Part shown: piece after piece, positions 7,979 to 16,414 of the stretch
How the letters are laid out: each line of letters opens with the position of its first letter
Position numbering within the stretch: the first letter of the stretch is position 1
NCBI GenBank assembly: GCA_016713875.1
Contig: JADJOI010000003.1
Coordinates: 3,472,001 to 3,536,000 of the forward strand
Direction: 5' to 3'
Length of the DNA: 64,000 nt
Source: Flavobacteriales bacterium
GTDB lineage: Bacteria; Bacteroidota; Bacteroidia; Flavobacteriales_F; PHOS-HE28
The notes under the pieces: generated by a model
The model's database searches: none
Seen by the model: only the letters and a program-made list of their open reading frames with translations
What the model was told of the DNA's origin: nothing
Program-made: the position numbers and the translations under genes

Positions 7979-8788
7979 CTACTTCCACGCCTTCACGATC
8001 AGCCCCGTCCCCGTGGGGTGCTTCATGCGCACATCGGCCATGTTCAGCACGAAGGCGATGGGGTAGGTGATGAGGTAGTAGGCCGGCAGGATGAGGAAGA
8101 AGAGCTTGCTGGTATTGAGCATCAGCAACGGCCATTTCATGCTCAGCTTCCAGCTGATCTTGCCCGGGGTGCCGTAGCTGTAGCGCGCCTCCACCCGGCT
8201 GAAGCCGTTGCGCAGGCATTTCGCCTTCAGGTCGTCGATGTTGTAGCCGTCGCGAACGTGCTCCTCGATGAAGGAACCCTCGCCCTCGTCGTGCACGTCG
8301 CTGCCGCCCTGGTCGCTGGGCGTGCTGATGATGAGCATGCCGCCGGGCTTCAGGGAGCTGCCGTAGCACCGCAGGGCCGCCTCGTCCTCCAGGATGTGCT
8401 CCATCACATCCACGCACACCACCAGGTCGAAGCTGCCGGGCTGCTGGAACCGGGTGACATCGCCCACCTGGAAGCTCACCTGTGGGCGACCGATGGCGCG
8501 GAAGAAGGCGTTGCAATCGGCCACCTGCTCCTCCTTCACATCGATGGCGGTGATCCGCGCCTTCGGCAGGCGCCCGCTGAGCCAGTAGCTGTATTGGCCG
8601 TATCCGGCGCCGGCGTCGTACAGGTGCAGCGCCTTGTCGCCCACGCCGCGGGCCCAGGCCCTCAGCTCCCGGTGCACATGCCAGGCGCGCAGCAGCAACA
8701 GGTCCAGCAGGCGATAGAACAGCCGGCGCAGGAAGGGTGAGCGCTTGAAGACGGAGCCGAGCTGGCGCTTGACGGGGTCGTATTGCAT
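7979..8788 (-). CDS. Class I SAM-dependent methyltransferase
   Basis: A 269-aa protein with the SAM-binding glycine motif LYDAGAGYGQYSYWL at about residue 58, ITAIDVKEEQV (acidic ribose-binding residue), FDLVVCVDVMEHI and LKPGGMLIISTP. A C-terminal hydrophobic segment (LLMLNTSKLFFLILPAYYLITYPIAFVLNM) suggests membrane association, so a lipid or polyprenyl substrate is possible. That is an inference; the substrate is not visible. Confidence 0.85.
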   Translation of the reverse strand: MQYDPVKRQLGSVFKRSPFLRRLFYRLLDLLLLRAWHVHRELRAWARGVGDKALHLYDAGAGYGQYSYWLSGRLPKARITAIDVKEEQVADCNAFFRAIGRPQVSFQVGDVTRFQQPGSFDLVVCVDVMEHILEDEAALRCYGSSLKPGGMLIISTPSDQGGSDVHDEGEGSFIEEHVRDGYNIDDLKAKCLRNGFSRVEARYSYGTPGKISWKLSMKWPLLMLNTSKLFFLILPAYYLITYPIAFVLNMADVRMKHPTGTGLIVKAWK

Positions 8789-8894
8789 TACCCTTCGGGA
8801 ATTACCAATGTGGACATGAGGCGAAAGTGGCGTTCGTCATGCGTGGCTTCGATGCGGCTCGAAATGGCTCCACGTATCCACCTTCCCACGTGAT

Positions 8895-8917
8895 CACATT
8901 TCCGCATTCGCACATTC
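8895..8917. repeat. Degenerate GCACATT-type decamer repeat
   Basis: CACATTTCCGCATTCGCACATTC abuts the rbfA stop codon. It resembles the GCACATT/GTGCACATG-rich stretch upstream of ruvB (36671-36715). Short 10-base periodic repeats of this kind look like an intergenic repeat family in this genome. Confidence 0.35.
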
Positions 8918-9255
8918 TACTTCTTCAGGAGCTTGTCGATCTCCTCGGCCCGGTCGAGTGAATCGTCCACGTAGAAGAGCAGTTCGGGCACCACGCGCAT
9001 CTGCCGGCCGATGCGTCGGCCCAGGAGCCCCCGCAGGTGATGGGCGTCGTCGCGGATGCGGTCGAGCGCGGCCTGTTTGTCCTTCACGGGGAAGAGGCTG
9101 AGGTAGGCCTTGGCCACGCCGAGGTCGGGGCTCACGCGCACGGCGCTGACGGTGATGAGGCTGCCGGGCAGCAGGCGCCGGCCCTCGGTCTGGAACACCG
9201 CGGCGAGCTCCTCCTGCAGCAGGCTGTTCACCTTGTTCTGTCGGATGCTGTCCAT
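8917..9255 (-). CDS. rbfA: 30S ribosome-binding factor A
   Basis: 112 aa, KH-like fold. MDSIRQNKVNSLLQEELAAVF at the N-terminus and VSPDLGVAKAYLSLFP plus LRGLLGRRIGRQMRVVPELLFYVDDSLDRA are characteristic of RbfA, which binds pre-30S subunits and helps mature the 16S 5' end. An upstream in-frame extension to 9339 would run through both promoters, so ATG 9255 is the start. It is divergent from the ABC exporter gene. Confidence 0.93.
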   Translation of the reverse strand: MDSIRQNKVNSLLQEELAAVFQTEGRRLLPGSLITVSAVRVSPDLGVAKAYLSLFPVKDKQAALDRIRDDAHHLRGLLGRRIGRQMRVVPELLFYVDDSLDRAEEIDKLLKK

Positions 9256-9261
9256 CGGTGG

Positions 9262-9269
9262 CGAAGATA
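9262..9269 (-). promoter_or_regulatory. -7 element (TATCTTCG) of rbfA
   Basis: Minus-strand TATCTTCG ends 6 bases before the rbfA ATG, implying a leader of 0-3 nt. Confidence 0.5.
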
Positions 9270-9293
9270 CCCGGCCGCGGCGGCGTGGGCGGC

Positions 9294-9301
9294 TACCTTT
9301 G
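9294..9301 (+). promoter_or_regulatory. -7 element (TACCTTTG) of the ABC exporter gene
   Basis: Exact TAnnTTTG match, 30 bases upstream of ATG 9332. Confidence 0.65.
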
Positions 9302-9331
9302 GCCCCGCCCTGTGGGAGCGGGGATCCAGGC

Positions 9332-11161
9332 ATGCGCAACTTCTTCCGCGTCCTGCGCTATGCGCGGCCTTACCGGGGCTACGCGGTGCTCAACGTGGTG
9401 TTCAACCTGGGGAGCACCGTGTTCCACCTGGCCTCGCTGCTGGTCTTCATCCCTTTCCTCAACCTGCTCTTCGGCCAGGCGCCGCCGCCCAGCGCACGGC
9501 CCGCGGTGGACCTCAGCCTGGAGGGCCTCAAGCGCCTGCCCGAGCTCTTCAACTGGCGGATGGCCACCTACATCCAGGAGCACGGGCAGATGGGGGGGCT
9601 GATCTTCATCTGCGTGGTGGTGGCCCTGTGCTTCCTGCTGAAGAACCTGTTCCGCTACTTCGCCTTGTGGGCCATCGGCATCCTGCGCAACCGGGCGGTG
9701 CGCGACCTGCGCAACGAGGTGTACGACAAGATCCTGGACCTGCCCATGCGCTTCCACACCGGCGAGCGCAAGGGCCACACGATCGCACGCATCACGCAGG
9801 ACGTGCAGGAGGTGGAGTTCAGCATCATGAACTACATCGAGATGGTGTTCCGCGAGCCCATCACCATCGTGCTGTCGCTGGCGCTCATGATCGGCATCTC
9901 CTGGAAGCTCACCCTCATCGCGCTGCTGCTGCTGCCCCTGAGCGGGCTGCTGATCGGCCGCATCGGCAAGAGCCTGCGCAAGGAGGGCCTGCGGGCGCAG
10001 CAGAAGGCCGCCGACCTGTTGAGCACGGTGGAGGAGACCCTCACCGGCATGCGGGTGGTGAAGGCCTTCAATGGCGAGGAGCAGATGCGGCGGCGGTTCC
10101 GGCGAGAGAACGAGATGCTCAACAAGCTGAACGTGTTCACCCTGCGCCGGCGTGACATGGCCTCGCCCCTCAGCGAGTTCCTGGGCGCCCTGGTGATGGT
10201 GACGCTGGTGTACCTGGGCGGCAGCCTGGTGATCGGCCAGGACGCCAGCCTGAGCGGGGGGGCCTTCATCGGCTACATCATCCTGTTCAGCCAGCTGCTG
10301 GCGCCCGCCAAGAGCTTCACCACGGGCTATTACTGGATCCGCAAGGGCGGGGCCAGCGCAGAGCGCATCTTCGAGCTGCTGGCCGTGGACAATAGCGTGA
10401 AGGAACGCCCTGATGCCAGGCCCATCACCGCCTTCACCGACCGCGTGGTCTTCGAAAGCGTGCGGTTCGCCTATGACGAGCGCCCGGTGCTTCGCACGGT
10501 GGACCTGGTGCTGCCCAAGGGGCGCAGCGTGGCGCTGGTGGGCACCAGCGGCGGGGGCAAGAGCACGCTCGCCGGTCTGCTGCCGCGGTTCTACGACGTC
10601 ACCGGCGGGCGCGTGCTGATCGACGGTCAGGATGTGCGCGGCCTGAAGCTCAAGGACCTGCGCGCCCTGATGGGCATCGTGACCCAGGACAGCATCCTGT
10701 TCAACGACACGGTGGCCAACAACATCGCCTTCGGGCAGCCGGGGGTGGCCACGGCCGACATCGAGCGGGCGGCGCGCATCGCCAACGCCCACGACTTCAT
10801 CACACGGCTCGACCACGGCTACCAGACCGGCATCGGCGATATGGGGAACCGCCTGAGCGGGGGCCAGAAGCAGCGCCTGGCCATCGCCCGGGCGGTGCTG
10901 AAGAACCCCCCGATCCTCATCCTCGACGAGGCCACCAGCGCCCTGGACACCGAAAGCGAACGGCTGGTGCAGGATGCGCTCTTCCGGATGATGGAGGGGC
11001 GCACCAGCCTGGTGATCGCGCATCGGCTGAGCACGATCCAGCACTGTGACGAGATCTGCGTGGTGGTGGACGGCGCCATCGTGGAGCGGGGTACGCACGC
11101 CGGTCTGCACGCTGCGGGGGGGCATTACCGCCGGTTGTGCGATATGCAGGCCTTCGACTGA
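9332..11161 (+). CDS. ABC exporter, MsbA/lipid A flippase-like half-transporter
   Basis: A 609-aa fusion of a six-helix type IV exporter membrane domain (N-terminal ~370 residues) and an ATP-binding domain. Walker A is GTSGGGKST near residue 403-411, the signature is LSGGQKQRLAIARA near 508, and Walker B with catalytic Glu is ILILDEATSALD, followed by the H-loop VIAHRLSTIQ. It works as a homodimer or heterodimer in the inner membrane. MsbA-type lipid flipping is the usual assignment for such stand-alone half-transporters next to housekeeping genes, but drug or peptide export cannot be excluded. Confidence 0.85.
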   Translation: MRNFFRVLRYARPYRGYAVLNVVFNLGSTVFHLASLLVFIPFLNLLFGQAPPPSARPAVDLSLEGLKRLPELFNWRMATYIQEHGQMGGLIFICVVVALCFLLKNLFRYFALWAIGILRNRAVRDLRNEVYDKILDLPMRFHTGERKGHTIARITQDVQEVEFSIMNYIEMVFREPITIVLSLALMIGISWKLTLIALLLLPLSGLLIGRIGKSLRKEGLRAQQKAADLLSTVEETLTGMRVVKAFNGEEQMRRRFRRENEMLNKLNVFTLRRRDMASPLSEFLGALVMVTLVYLGGSLVIGQDASLSGGAFIGYIILFSQLLAPAKSFTTGYYWIRKGGASAERIFELLAVDNSVKERPDARPITAFTDRVVFESVRFAYDERPVLRTVDLVLPKGRSVALVGTSGGGKSTLAGLLPRFYDVTGGRVLIDGQDVRGLKLKDLRALMGIVTQDSILFNDTVANNIAFGQPGVATADIERAARIANAHDFITRLDHGYQTGIGDMGNRLSGGQKQRLAIARAVLKNPPILILDEATSALDTESERLVQDALFRMMEGRTSLVIAHRLSTIQHCDEICVVVDGAIVERGTHAGLHAAGGHYRRLCDMQAFD

Positions 11162-11190
11162 CCTCCGCTTGGCCGTTCGCCGCTGATGCG

Positions 11191-11198
11191 TACATTTG
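11191..11198 (+). promoter_or_regulatory. -7 element (TACATTTG) of the rimP-nusA-infB operon
   Basis: Exact TAnnTTTG match 30 bases after the ABC exporter stop and 69 bases upstream of rimP. Transcription would start near 11202. Confidence 0.65.
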
Positions 11199-11222
11199 CC
11201 CCGTCAGTCGGTTGAGCGAGGA

Positions 11223-11245
11223 AGAGGGGACCGCCCCTCTTTTTT
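11223..11245 (+). terminator. Terminator-like hairpin in the rimP leader (possible attenuator)
   Basis: Perfect 7-bp stem AGAGGGG / CCCCTCT with a 4-base loop ACCG, immediately followed by a run of T. It lies between the TACATTTG promoter (11191) and the rimP ATG (11267), so an mRNA starting at that promoter must read through it. It may simply terminate the upstream ABC gene, or act as an attenuator. Confidence 0.75.
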
Positions 11246-11266
11246 GTTCCCCGGCGGTCAGGCACG

Positions 11267-11731
11267 ATGATCACCGAAGGGCACATGCGGGAAATGGTGG
11301 AACGCCATCTGGCGGGCACCGGTCATTTCCTGGTGGACGTGGAGGTGCGCCCCGGCGACAAGGTGGTGGTGGAGGTCGACGACCCCCAGGCCATTACCCT
11401 CGAGCAGCTGGTGGCGCTGAACCGCGCCCTGCGCGCCGACCTGGATGCCCAGGGGCATGACCTGGAGCTTCAGGTGGGCAGCCCCGGCATGGGCCGTCCC
11501 TTCAAGGTGCCCGCCCAGTACGCCAAGCACACCGGCCGCCTGGTGGTGGTGAAGCTCGCCGACGGCCGCGCCCTGGAGGGGCGGTTGGAGTCGATGGACG
11601 CCGCCGCCATGAACCTCCGGCCGCTGATCCCGAGCAAGGTGAAGGGCAGGCCCGACAAGCTGGACGACAACGTGCTTGCGCTGCCTTTCGGCGACATCCG
11701 ATCCACACAAGCCAGCTTAAAGTTCAATTGA
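11267..11731 (+). CDS. rimP: Ribosome maturation factor RimP
   Basis: 154 aa. The N-terminal RimP domain includes LVDVEVRPGDKVVVEVDDP and the conserved DLELQVGSPGMGRPFKVPAQY segment, followed by a C-terminal SH3-like domain (RLVVVKLADGRALEGRLESMD). It assists 30S assembly. It is the first gene of rimP-nusA-infB; nusA follows after 7 bases. Confidence 0.93.
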   Translation: MITEGHMREMVERHLAGTGHFLVDVEVRPGDKVVVEVDDPQAITLEQLVALNRALRADLDAQGHDLELQVGSPGMGRPFKVPAQYAKHTGRLVVVKLADGRALEGRLESMDAAAMNLRPLIPSKVKGRPDKLDDNVLALPFGDIRSTQASLKFN

Positions 11732-11738
11732 CCGTGCC

Positions 11739-12977
11739 ATGAGCACCGTGAACCTCATCGAATCCTTCGGGGAATTCAAGGACATCAAGAACATCGACCG
11801 GGTGACCATGATGGGCATCCTGGAGGACGTGTTCCGGGGGGTGGTGAAGAAACGTTTCGGCGAGGAGGCCAACGTGGACATCATCATCAACCCCGACAAG
11901 GGCGACCTGGAGATCTGGCTCAACCGCGTGATCGTGGAGGACGGGATGAGCGAGGACGACAACCTGGAGATCGAGCTTAGCGAGGCCCGCAAGATCGAGC
12001 CGGACTTCGAGGTGGGCGAGGAGGTGAGCCAGGAGGTGAAGATCGTCGACTTCGGTCGTCGCAACATCTTGAGCCTGAAGCAGAACCTGCAGAGCCGGAT
12101 CCTGGAGTTGGAGAAGGACCACCTGTACAACAAGTACAAGGAGCGGGTGGGCGAGATCATGACCGGCGAGGTGTACCAGGTGTGGAAGCGCGAGACGCTG
12201 ATCCTGGACGACGAGGGCAACGAGCTCATCCTGCCCAAGGACCAGCAGATCAAGAGCGACTTCTTCAAGAAGGGCGACAGCGTGCGGGCGGTGGTGTGGA
12301 AGGTGGAGATGCGCAACAACACCCCGGTGGTGATCCTGAGCCGCACTGCGCCGGAGTTCCTGGCCAAGTTGTTCGAGCAGGAGGTGCCCGAGGTGGCCGA
12401 CGGCCTCATCACCATCAAGCGCATCGTGCGCGAGCCGGGTGAACGGGCCAAGGTGGCCGTGGAGAGCTACGACGACCGCATCGATCCGGTGGGCGCCTGC
12501 GTGGGCATGAAGGGCAGCCGCATCCACGGTATCGTGCGCGAGCTGCGCAACGAGAACATCGACGTGATCAACTTCACGAGCAACGAGCAGCTGCTGATCC
12601 AGCGGGCGCTGAGCCCGGCCAAGATCGGCAACATCAAGCTCAACGTGGAGCACAAGCGCGCAGAGGTATACATGAAGCCCGATCAGGTGGCCCTGGCCAT
12701 CGGCAAGGGCGGGCACAACATCAAGCTCGCCAGCCGCCTCACCGGCTACGAGATCGATGTGTACCGTGAGACCGACGAGGTCACCGATGACGTGGACCTG
12801 GAGGAGTTCGCCGACGAGATCGAGCACTGGATCATCGATGAGCTGAAGACCATCGGCTGCGACACGGCGCGCAGCGTGCTGGACATCCCGGTGGAGGAGC
12901 TGGTGAAGCGGACCGACCTGGAGGAGGAAACGATCAATGAAGTGGTGCGGATCCTGAAGGCGGAGCTGGAGGGCTGA
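11739..12977 (+). CDS. nusA: Transcription termination/antitermination factor NusA
   Basis: 412 aa. N-terminal RNA-polymerase-binding domain (MSTVNLIESFGEFKDIKNID), then an S1 domain around residues 135-200 (GEIMTGEVYQVWKRE), then two KH domains (VGACVGMKGSRIHGIV and ALAIGKGGHNIKLASRL). A short helical C-terminal domain ends ILKAELEG, without long acidic repeats. NusA modulates pausing, Rho and antitermination. Operon position between rimP and infB is the bacterial norm. Confidence 0.96.
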   Translation: MSTVNLIESFGEFKDIKNIDRVTMMGILEDVFRGVVKKRFGEEANVDIIINPDKGDLEIWLNRVIVEDGMSEDDNLEIELSEARKIEPDFEVGEEVSQEVKIVDFGRRNILSLKQNLQSRILELEKDHLYNKYKERVGEIMTGEVYQVWKRETLILDDEGNELILPKDQQIKSDFFKKGDSVRAVVWKVEMRNNTPVVILSRTAPEFLAKLFEQEVPEVADGLITIKRIVREPGERAKVAVESYDDRIDPVGACVGMKGSRIHGIVRELRNENIDVINFTSNEQLLIQRALSPAKIGNIKLNVEHKRAEVYMKPDQVALAIGKGGHNIKLASRLTGYEIDVYRETDEVTDDVDLEEFADEIEHWIIDELKTIGCDTARSVLDIPVEELVKRTDLEEETINEVVRILKAELEG

Positions 12978-13021
12978 GCCGGGGACCGCACGGAGAACGG
13001 CGAACGGACAACGCGAACTGA

Positions 13022-15691
13022 ATGAGCGAAGCAGCGGACAAGGGCGTGCGATTGAGCAAGGTGGCCCGCGAGTTCAATCTCGGGCTCCACACCGTGGTGG
13101 AGTTCCTGGAGAAGAAAGGCCACAAGGTGGAGAGCAACCCGAACACGAAGATCGCCGGGGACCTCTATGAGCTGCTGCTGGCCGAATTCGGTTCGGACAA
13201 GGCCATCAAGGAGCAGAGCAAGGCCACGGTGCAACTGCGCCAGGAGCGGGAAACGATCAGCCTAGTGCCCGAAAAGCCCTCGGCCCGTCCAGTGGTCGAG
13301 GAACCCGTGCCCGCCCCTGCACCTGTGGCCACCGAGCCGGTGGCCGCACCGGAGGTCAAACCGGCCACCGAGACCATCAAGGCCAAGGTGGAGAAGCCCG
13401 CCGTGAAGGTCCTGGACAAGATCGACCTGGCCCCGCGCAAGAAGGCCGCCGCTGCGCCCGCCACCCCGGTGGAAGCGACCCCGGCGCCAGTGGCCCCCGC
13501 CGCCGCGGCCCCGTCCGCCCCTGCCGCGCCTGCGGCCCCGCCCCCGCCCGCTCCGGCCGAACCGGAGCTGATCCGTGCACGCGCCGAAAAGCTCACCGGT
13601 CCCAAGACCGTGGGCAAGATCGAACTGCCCGTGGAGCGGGAGCGCAAACCGGCCGACCGCGGTGATCAGGGCGGAGAGCGCGGACGGCGCAAGCGCATCG
13701 TGAAACCCGGGCCCGTGAACGTGGACCGGGCCGTGCAGCAGGAGCAGCGCGACGCCGCCAGCCGCCCCGGTGGCCGCCCCGGCGAGCTCGACGAGAACGC
13801 CGTGAAGAAGAAGGTGAGCGAGACCCTCGCGCGCCTGACCGGCGGCAAGAGCAAGGGCGCCAAGATCCGTCGCGACAAACGCGCCGAGCGTTTCCAACGC
13901 TTCGAGGAGGAGCAGGCTGCTCGCGAGTTGGCCGGCAAGACCCTCAAGGTCACCGAGTTCGTCACCGCGAGCGAGCTGGCCTCGATGATGGGCGTGCCCG
14001 TCACCGACATCATCAAGGCCTGCTTCAGCCTGGGCCTGATGGTGAGCATCAACCAGCGCCTCGACGCGGAGACCCTGTCGGTGATCGCCGATGAATACGG
14101 TTTCAAGGTGGAGTTCGTGGGTGCCGAGGTGCAGGAGAACATCCCCATGGAACCCGACGACGAGCGCCGCATGGTGCCACGCCCGCCCATCGTCACCGTC
14201 ATGGGCCACGTGGACCATGGCAAGACCTCCCTGCTGGACCATGTGCGCAAGGCCAACGTGGTGGCCGGTGAGGCCGGTGGCATCACGCAGCACATCGGTG
14301 CGTACAGTGTGCAGCTGAAGAACGGCAAGCACATCACCTTCCTGGACACCCCGGGCCACGAGGCCTTCACGGCCATGCGCGCCCGCGGCGCCCAGGTAAC
14401 GGACATCGCGATCATCGTGATCTCCGCGGACGACAGCGTGATGCCGCAGACGCGCGAGGCCATCAACCACGCGCAGGCCGCCGGCGTGCCGATGGTCTTC
14501 GCCTTGAACAAGATCGACAAGGAGGGGGCCAACCCCGATAAGATCCGCGAGGAGCTCAGCCAGATGAACATCCTGGTGGAGGAGTGGGGGGGCAAATTCC
14601 AGAGCCAGGAGATCAGCGCCAAGAAGGGCCTCGGTATCGAGAGCCTGCTGGACAAGGTGCTTCTGGAGGCGGAGATGCTGGATCTGAAGGCCGACCCGGC
14701 CAAGCGCGCCATGGGCGTGGTGATCGAGAGCACGCTGGAGCAGGGCCGCGGCTACGTCACCACCATCCTGGTGGAGGGCGGCACCCTACGCAAGGGCGAT
14801 GTACTGCTGGCCGGCCAGTTCAGCGGTCGCGTGCGCAACATGTTCAACGAACGCGGGCAGGCCGTCAACGACGCGGGGCCCTCCACGCCGGTGTCGATCC
14901 TGGGCCTCGATGGTGCGCCCAACGCCGGCGACCATTTCTACGTGCTGGAGGATGAGCGCGAGGCCCGCCAGATCGCCACGCGCCGCCAGCAGCTGCAGCG
15001 CGAACAGGGCATCCGCACCCACAAGCACATCACGCTGGATGAGATCGGCCGCCGCCTCGCCATCGGCGACTTCAAGGAGCTGAACATCATCGTGAAGGGC
15101 GACGTGGACGGCTCGGTGGAGGCGCTCACCGACTCGCTGCTGAAGCTCAGCACCGAGAAGATCAAGGTGAACGTGATCCACAAGGCCGTGGGCCCGATCG
15201 CCGAGAGCGACGTGCTGCTGGCCACCGCGTCCGACGCCATCATCATCGGGTTCCAGGTGCGACCCACCCCCGGCGCGCGCAAGCTGGCCGAGACCGAGGA
15301 GATCGACATCCGCCTCTACTCCATCATCTACGACGCCATCGAGGAGATCAAGCAAGCCATGGAGGGCATGCTGGCGCCCAAGGAAGTGGAGAAGGTGGTG
15401 GGCACCGCCGAGGTGCGCGAGACCTTCAAGATCAGCAAGGTGGGCACCGTGGCCGGCTGCTTCGTCCTCGACGGCAAGCTCAAGCGCACCAACAAGGTGC
15501 GTGTGATCCGCGATGGCATTGTGGTGTACACCGGCGACCTCGGCACCCTGAAGCGCTTCAAGGACGATGTGAAGGAGGTGACCCACGGCTACGAGTGCGG
15601 CCTCAACGTGGAGAAGTTCAACGACATCAAGGTCGGCGACCACGTGGAGGCCTTCGAGCTGGTGGAGGTGAAGCAGACGCTCAACGACTGA
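13022..15691 (+). CDS. infB: Translation initiation factor IF-2
   Basis: 889 aa. An N-terminal IF2N-like segment (VRLSKVAREFNLGLHTVVEFLEKKG) is followed by a long Ala/Pro/Val-rich linker (about residues 85-200) and a basic region. The GTPase domain starts near residue 389 with VTVMGHVDHGKTSLLD (G1), then FLDTPGHEAF (G3) and FALNKIDKEG (G4). Domains II-IV follow, with KGDVDGSVEAL and the C-terminal fMet-tRNA-binding barrel. It places initiator tRNA on the 30S subunit. Confidence 0.97.
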   Translation: MSEAADKGVRLSKVAREFNLGLHTVVEFLEKKGHKVESNPNTKIAGDLYELLLAEFGSDKAIKEQSKATVQLRQERETISLVPEKPSARPVVEEPVPAPAPVATEPVAAPEVKPATETIKAKVEKPAVKVLDKIDLAPRKKAAAAPATPVEATPAPVAPAAAAPSAPAAPAAPPPPAPAEPELIRARAEKLTGPKTVGKIELPVERERKPADRGDQGGERGRRKRIVKPGPVNVDRAVQQEQRDAASRPGGRPGELDENAVKKKVSETLARLTGGKSKGAKIRRDKRAERFQRFEEEQAARELAGKTLKVTEFVTASELASMMGVPVTDIIKACFSLGLMVSINQRLDAETLSVIADEYGFKVEFVGAEVQENIPMEPDDERRMVPRPPIVTVMGHVDHGKTSLLDHVRKANVVAGEAGGITQHIGAYSVQLKNGKHITFLDTPGHEAFTAMRARGAQVTDIAIIVISADDSVMPQTREAINHAQAAGVPMVFALNKIDKEGANPDKIREELSQMNILVEEWGGKFQSQEISAKKGLGIESLLDKVLLEAEMLDLKADPAKRAMGVVIESTLEQGRGYVTTILVEGGTLRKGDVLLAGQFSGRVRNMFNERGQAVNDAGPSTPVSILGLDGAPNAGDHFYVLEDEREARQIATRRQQLQREQGIRTHKHITLDEIGRRLAIGDFKELNIIVKGDVDGSVEALTDSLLKLSTEKIKVNVIHKAVGPIAESDVLLATASDAIIIGFQVRPTPGARKLAETEEIDIRLYSIIYDAIEEIKQAMEGMLAPKEVEKVVGTAEVRETFKISKVGTVAGCFVLDGKLKRTNKVRVIRDGIVVYTGDLGTLKRFKDDVKEVTHGYECGLNVEKFNDIKVGDHVEAFELVEVKQTLND

Positions 15692-15712
15692 TCGGTGCGA
15701 CGCACCGTCGTC

Positions 15713-15741
15713 CGCAGGGCCGCCCATCGGGCGGCCCTGCG
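15713..15741. terminator. Strong hairpin after infB
   Basis: Perfect 13-bp stem CGCAGGGCCGCCC / GGGCGGCCCTGCG with a 3-base loop, 22 bases past the infB stop. There is no T-run on either side, so it may stabilise the mRNA 3' end or terminate with help rather than act as a canonical intrinsic terminator. Confidence 0.6.
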
Positions 15742-15815
15742 ACGTTCAAGCGGTGACATGATCGCGGGCGAGGGCGGTCATCGACCGCCAGGGCCTCTGC
15801 GATGCTTGGGGCCGG

Positions 15816-15841
15816 GAAGTATGTATGGCCATACATACTTC
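15816..15841. repeat. 26-bp perfect palindrome, copy 1
   Basis: A perfect palindrome with GAAGTATGTATGG as its left half. Its AT-rich arms stand out from the surrounding GC-rich DNA. A degenerate copy is at 16034-16060. Perfect symmetry with no loop suggests a dimeric protein-binding site rather than an RNA hairpin. Confidence 0.75.
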
Positions 15842-16033
15842 GGCTGAACGCCGATGACGGCCAAAGTCCCTCTATTACCTTGTTCTTGAGGGTGTTACTA
15901 ATTTCTGCCCACCGCTGATGGTCGGTATCACGGCTGTATGGATGTGGCGGGGTCTGAGGCCCCGAGACCAGCGTCGTGGTAGGCATTGCGCGCGGCTTGC
16001 GTCGGACCTGGCACACTCGCAGCACGGGCACAG

Positions 16034-16060
16034 GAAGTATGTATGGCCATACATGTGTTC
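16034..16060. repeat. 26-bp palindrome, copy 2 (right arm degenerate)
   Basis: The left half GAAGTATGTATGG and the core ATGTATGGCCATACAT are identical to copy 1. The outer right arm has drifted to GTGTTC. The copies are 218 bases apart. Confidence 0.7.
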
Positions 16061-16414
16061 GGAGACCGCCCGCAGGCTCCGACCGCCTCACCACGGTTCC
16101 GGATCCTGACGTCCGCGAGAACGGCTTGCGCCGCTGAACCCTTTACCCTGCCGAAAACCGGGTCTTTGATCCGGTGCACCGATGATCGACCGTCGGCGCG
16201 ATGTGCCGACCTTGTTCAAGGTTGTGGGAAGTGCGACCGCGGCGCCGCTTCAGCATCCGATGGGTTTCCACCATCCCAGGTGAAGCTCGCGAGCGCACGC
16301 CGTGCGATGGCTTCGATGGTCGGCGATGCTGCGGCGTGCGCAACATGGTGTTCACTGCGGAACGGGAGCAGCAGGGAATCGCGCCGGACCCGGCCCGACG
16401 GACCGGAACCGGTC

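Larger units (their letters stand above)
15692..16414. other. Gene-free stretch (723 bp) with palindromes
   Basis: No reading frame here looks like a protein: the open frames are Arg/Pro/Ala-rich shadows with no conserved motif. It contains a long hairpin just after infB, a 26-bp palindrome and a degenerate second copy of it 218 bases later. The copies are listed separately. An inverted pair GGTCT...AGACC lies between them near 15950-15970. Nothing else was recognised. Confidence 0.6.

Noticed and set aside
15713..15741. Canonical intrinsic terminator after infB
   Set aside because: The stem is perfect but no T-run follows on either strand, so it is recorded only as a strong hairpin with moderate confidence.
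15681..16179. Short minus-strand frames in the spacer after infB
   Set aside because: Arg/Pro/Ala-rich, no start context, and they run through the palindromes.
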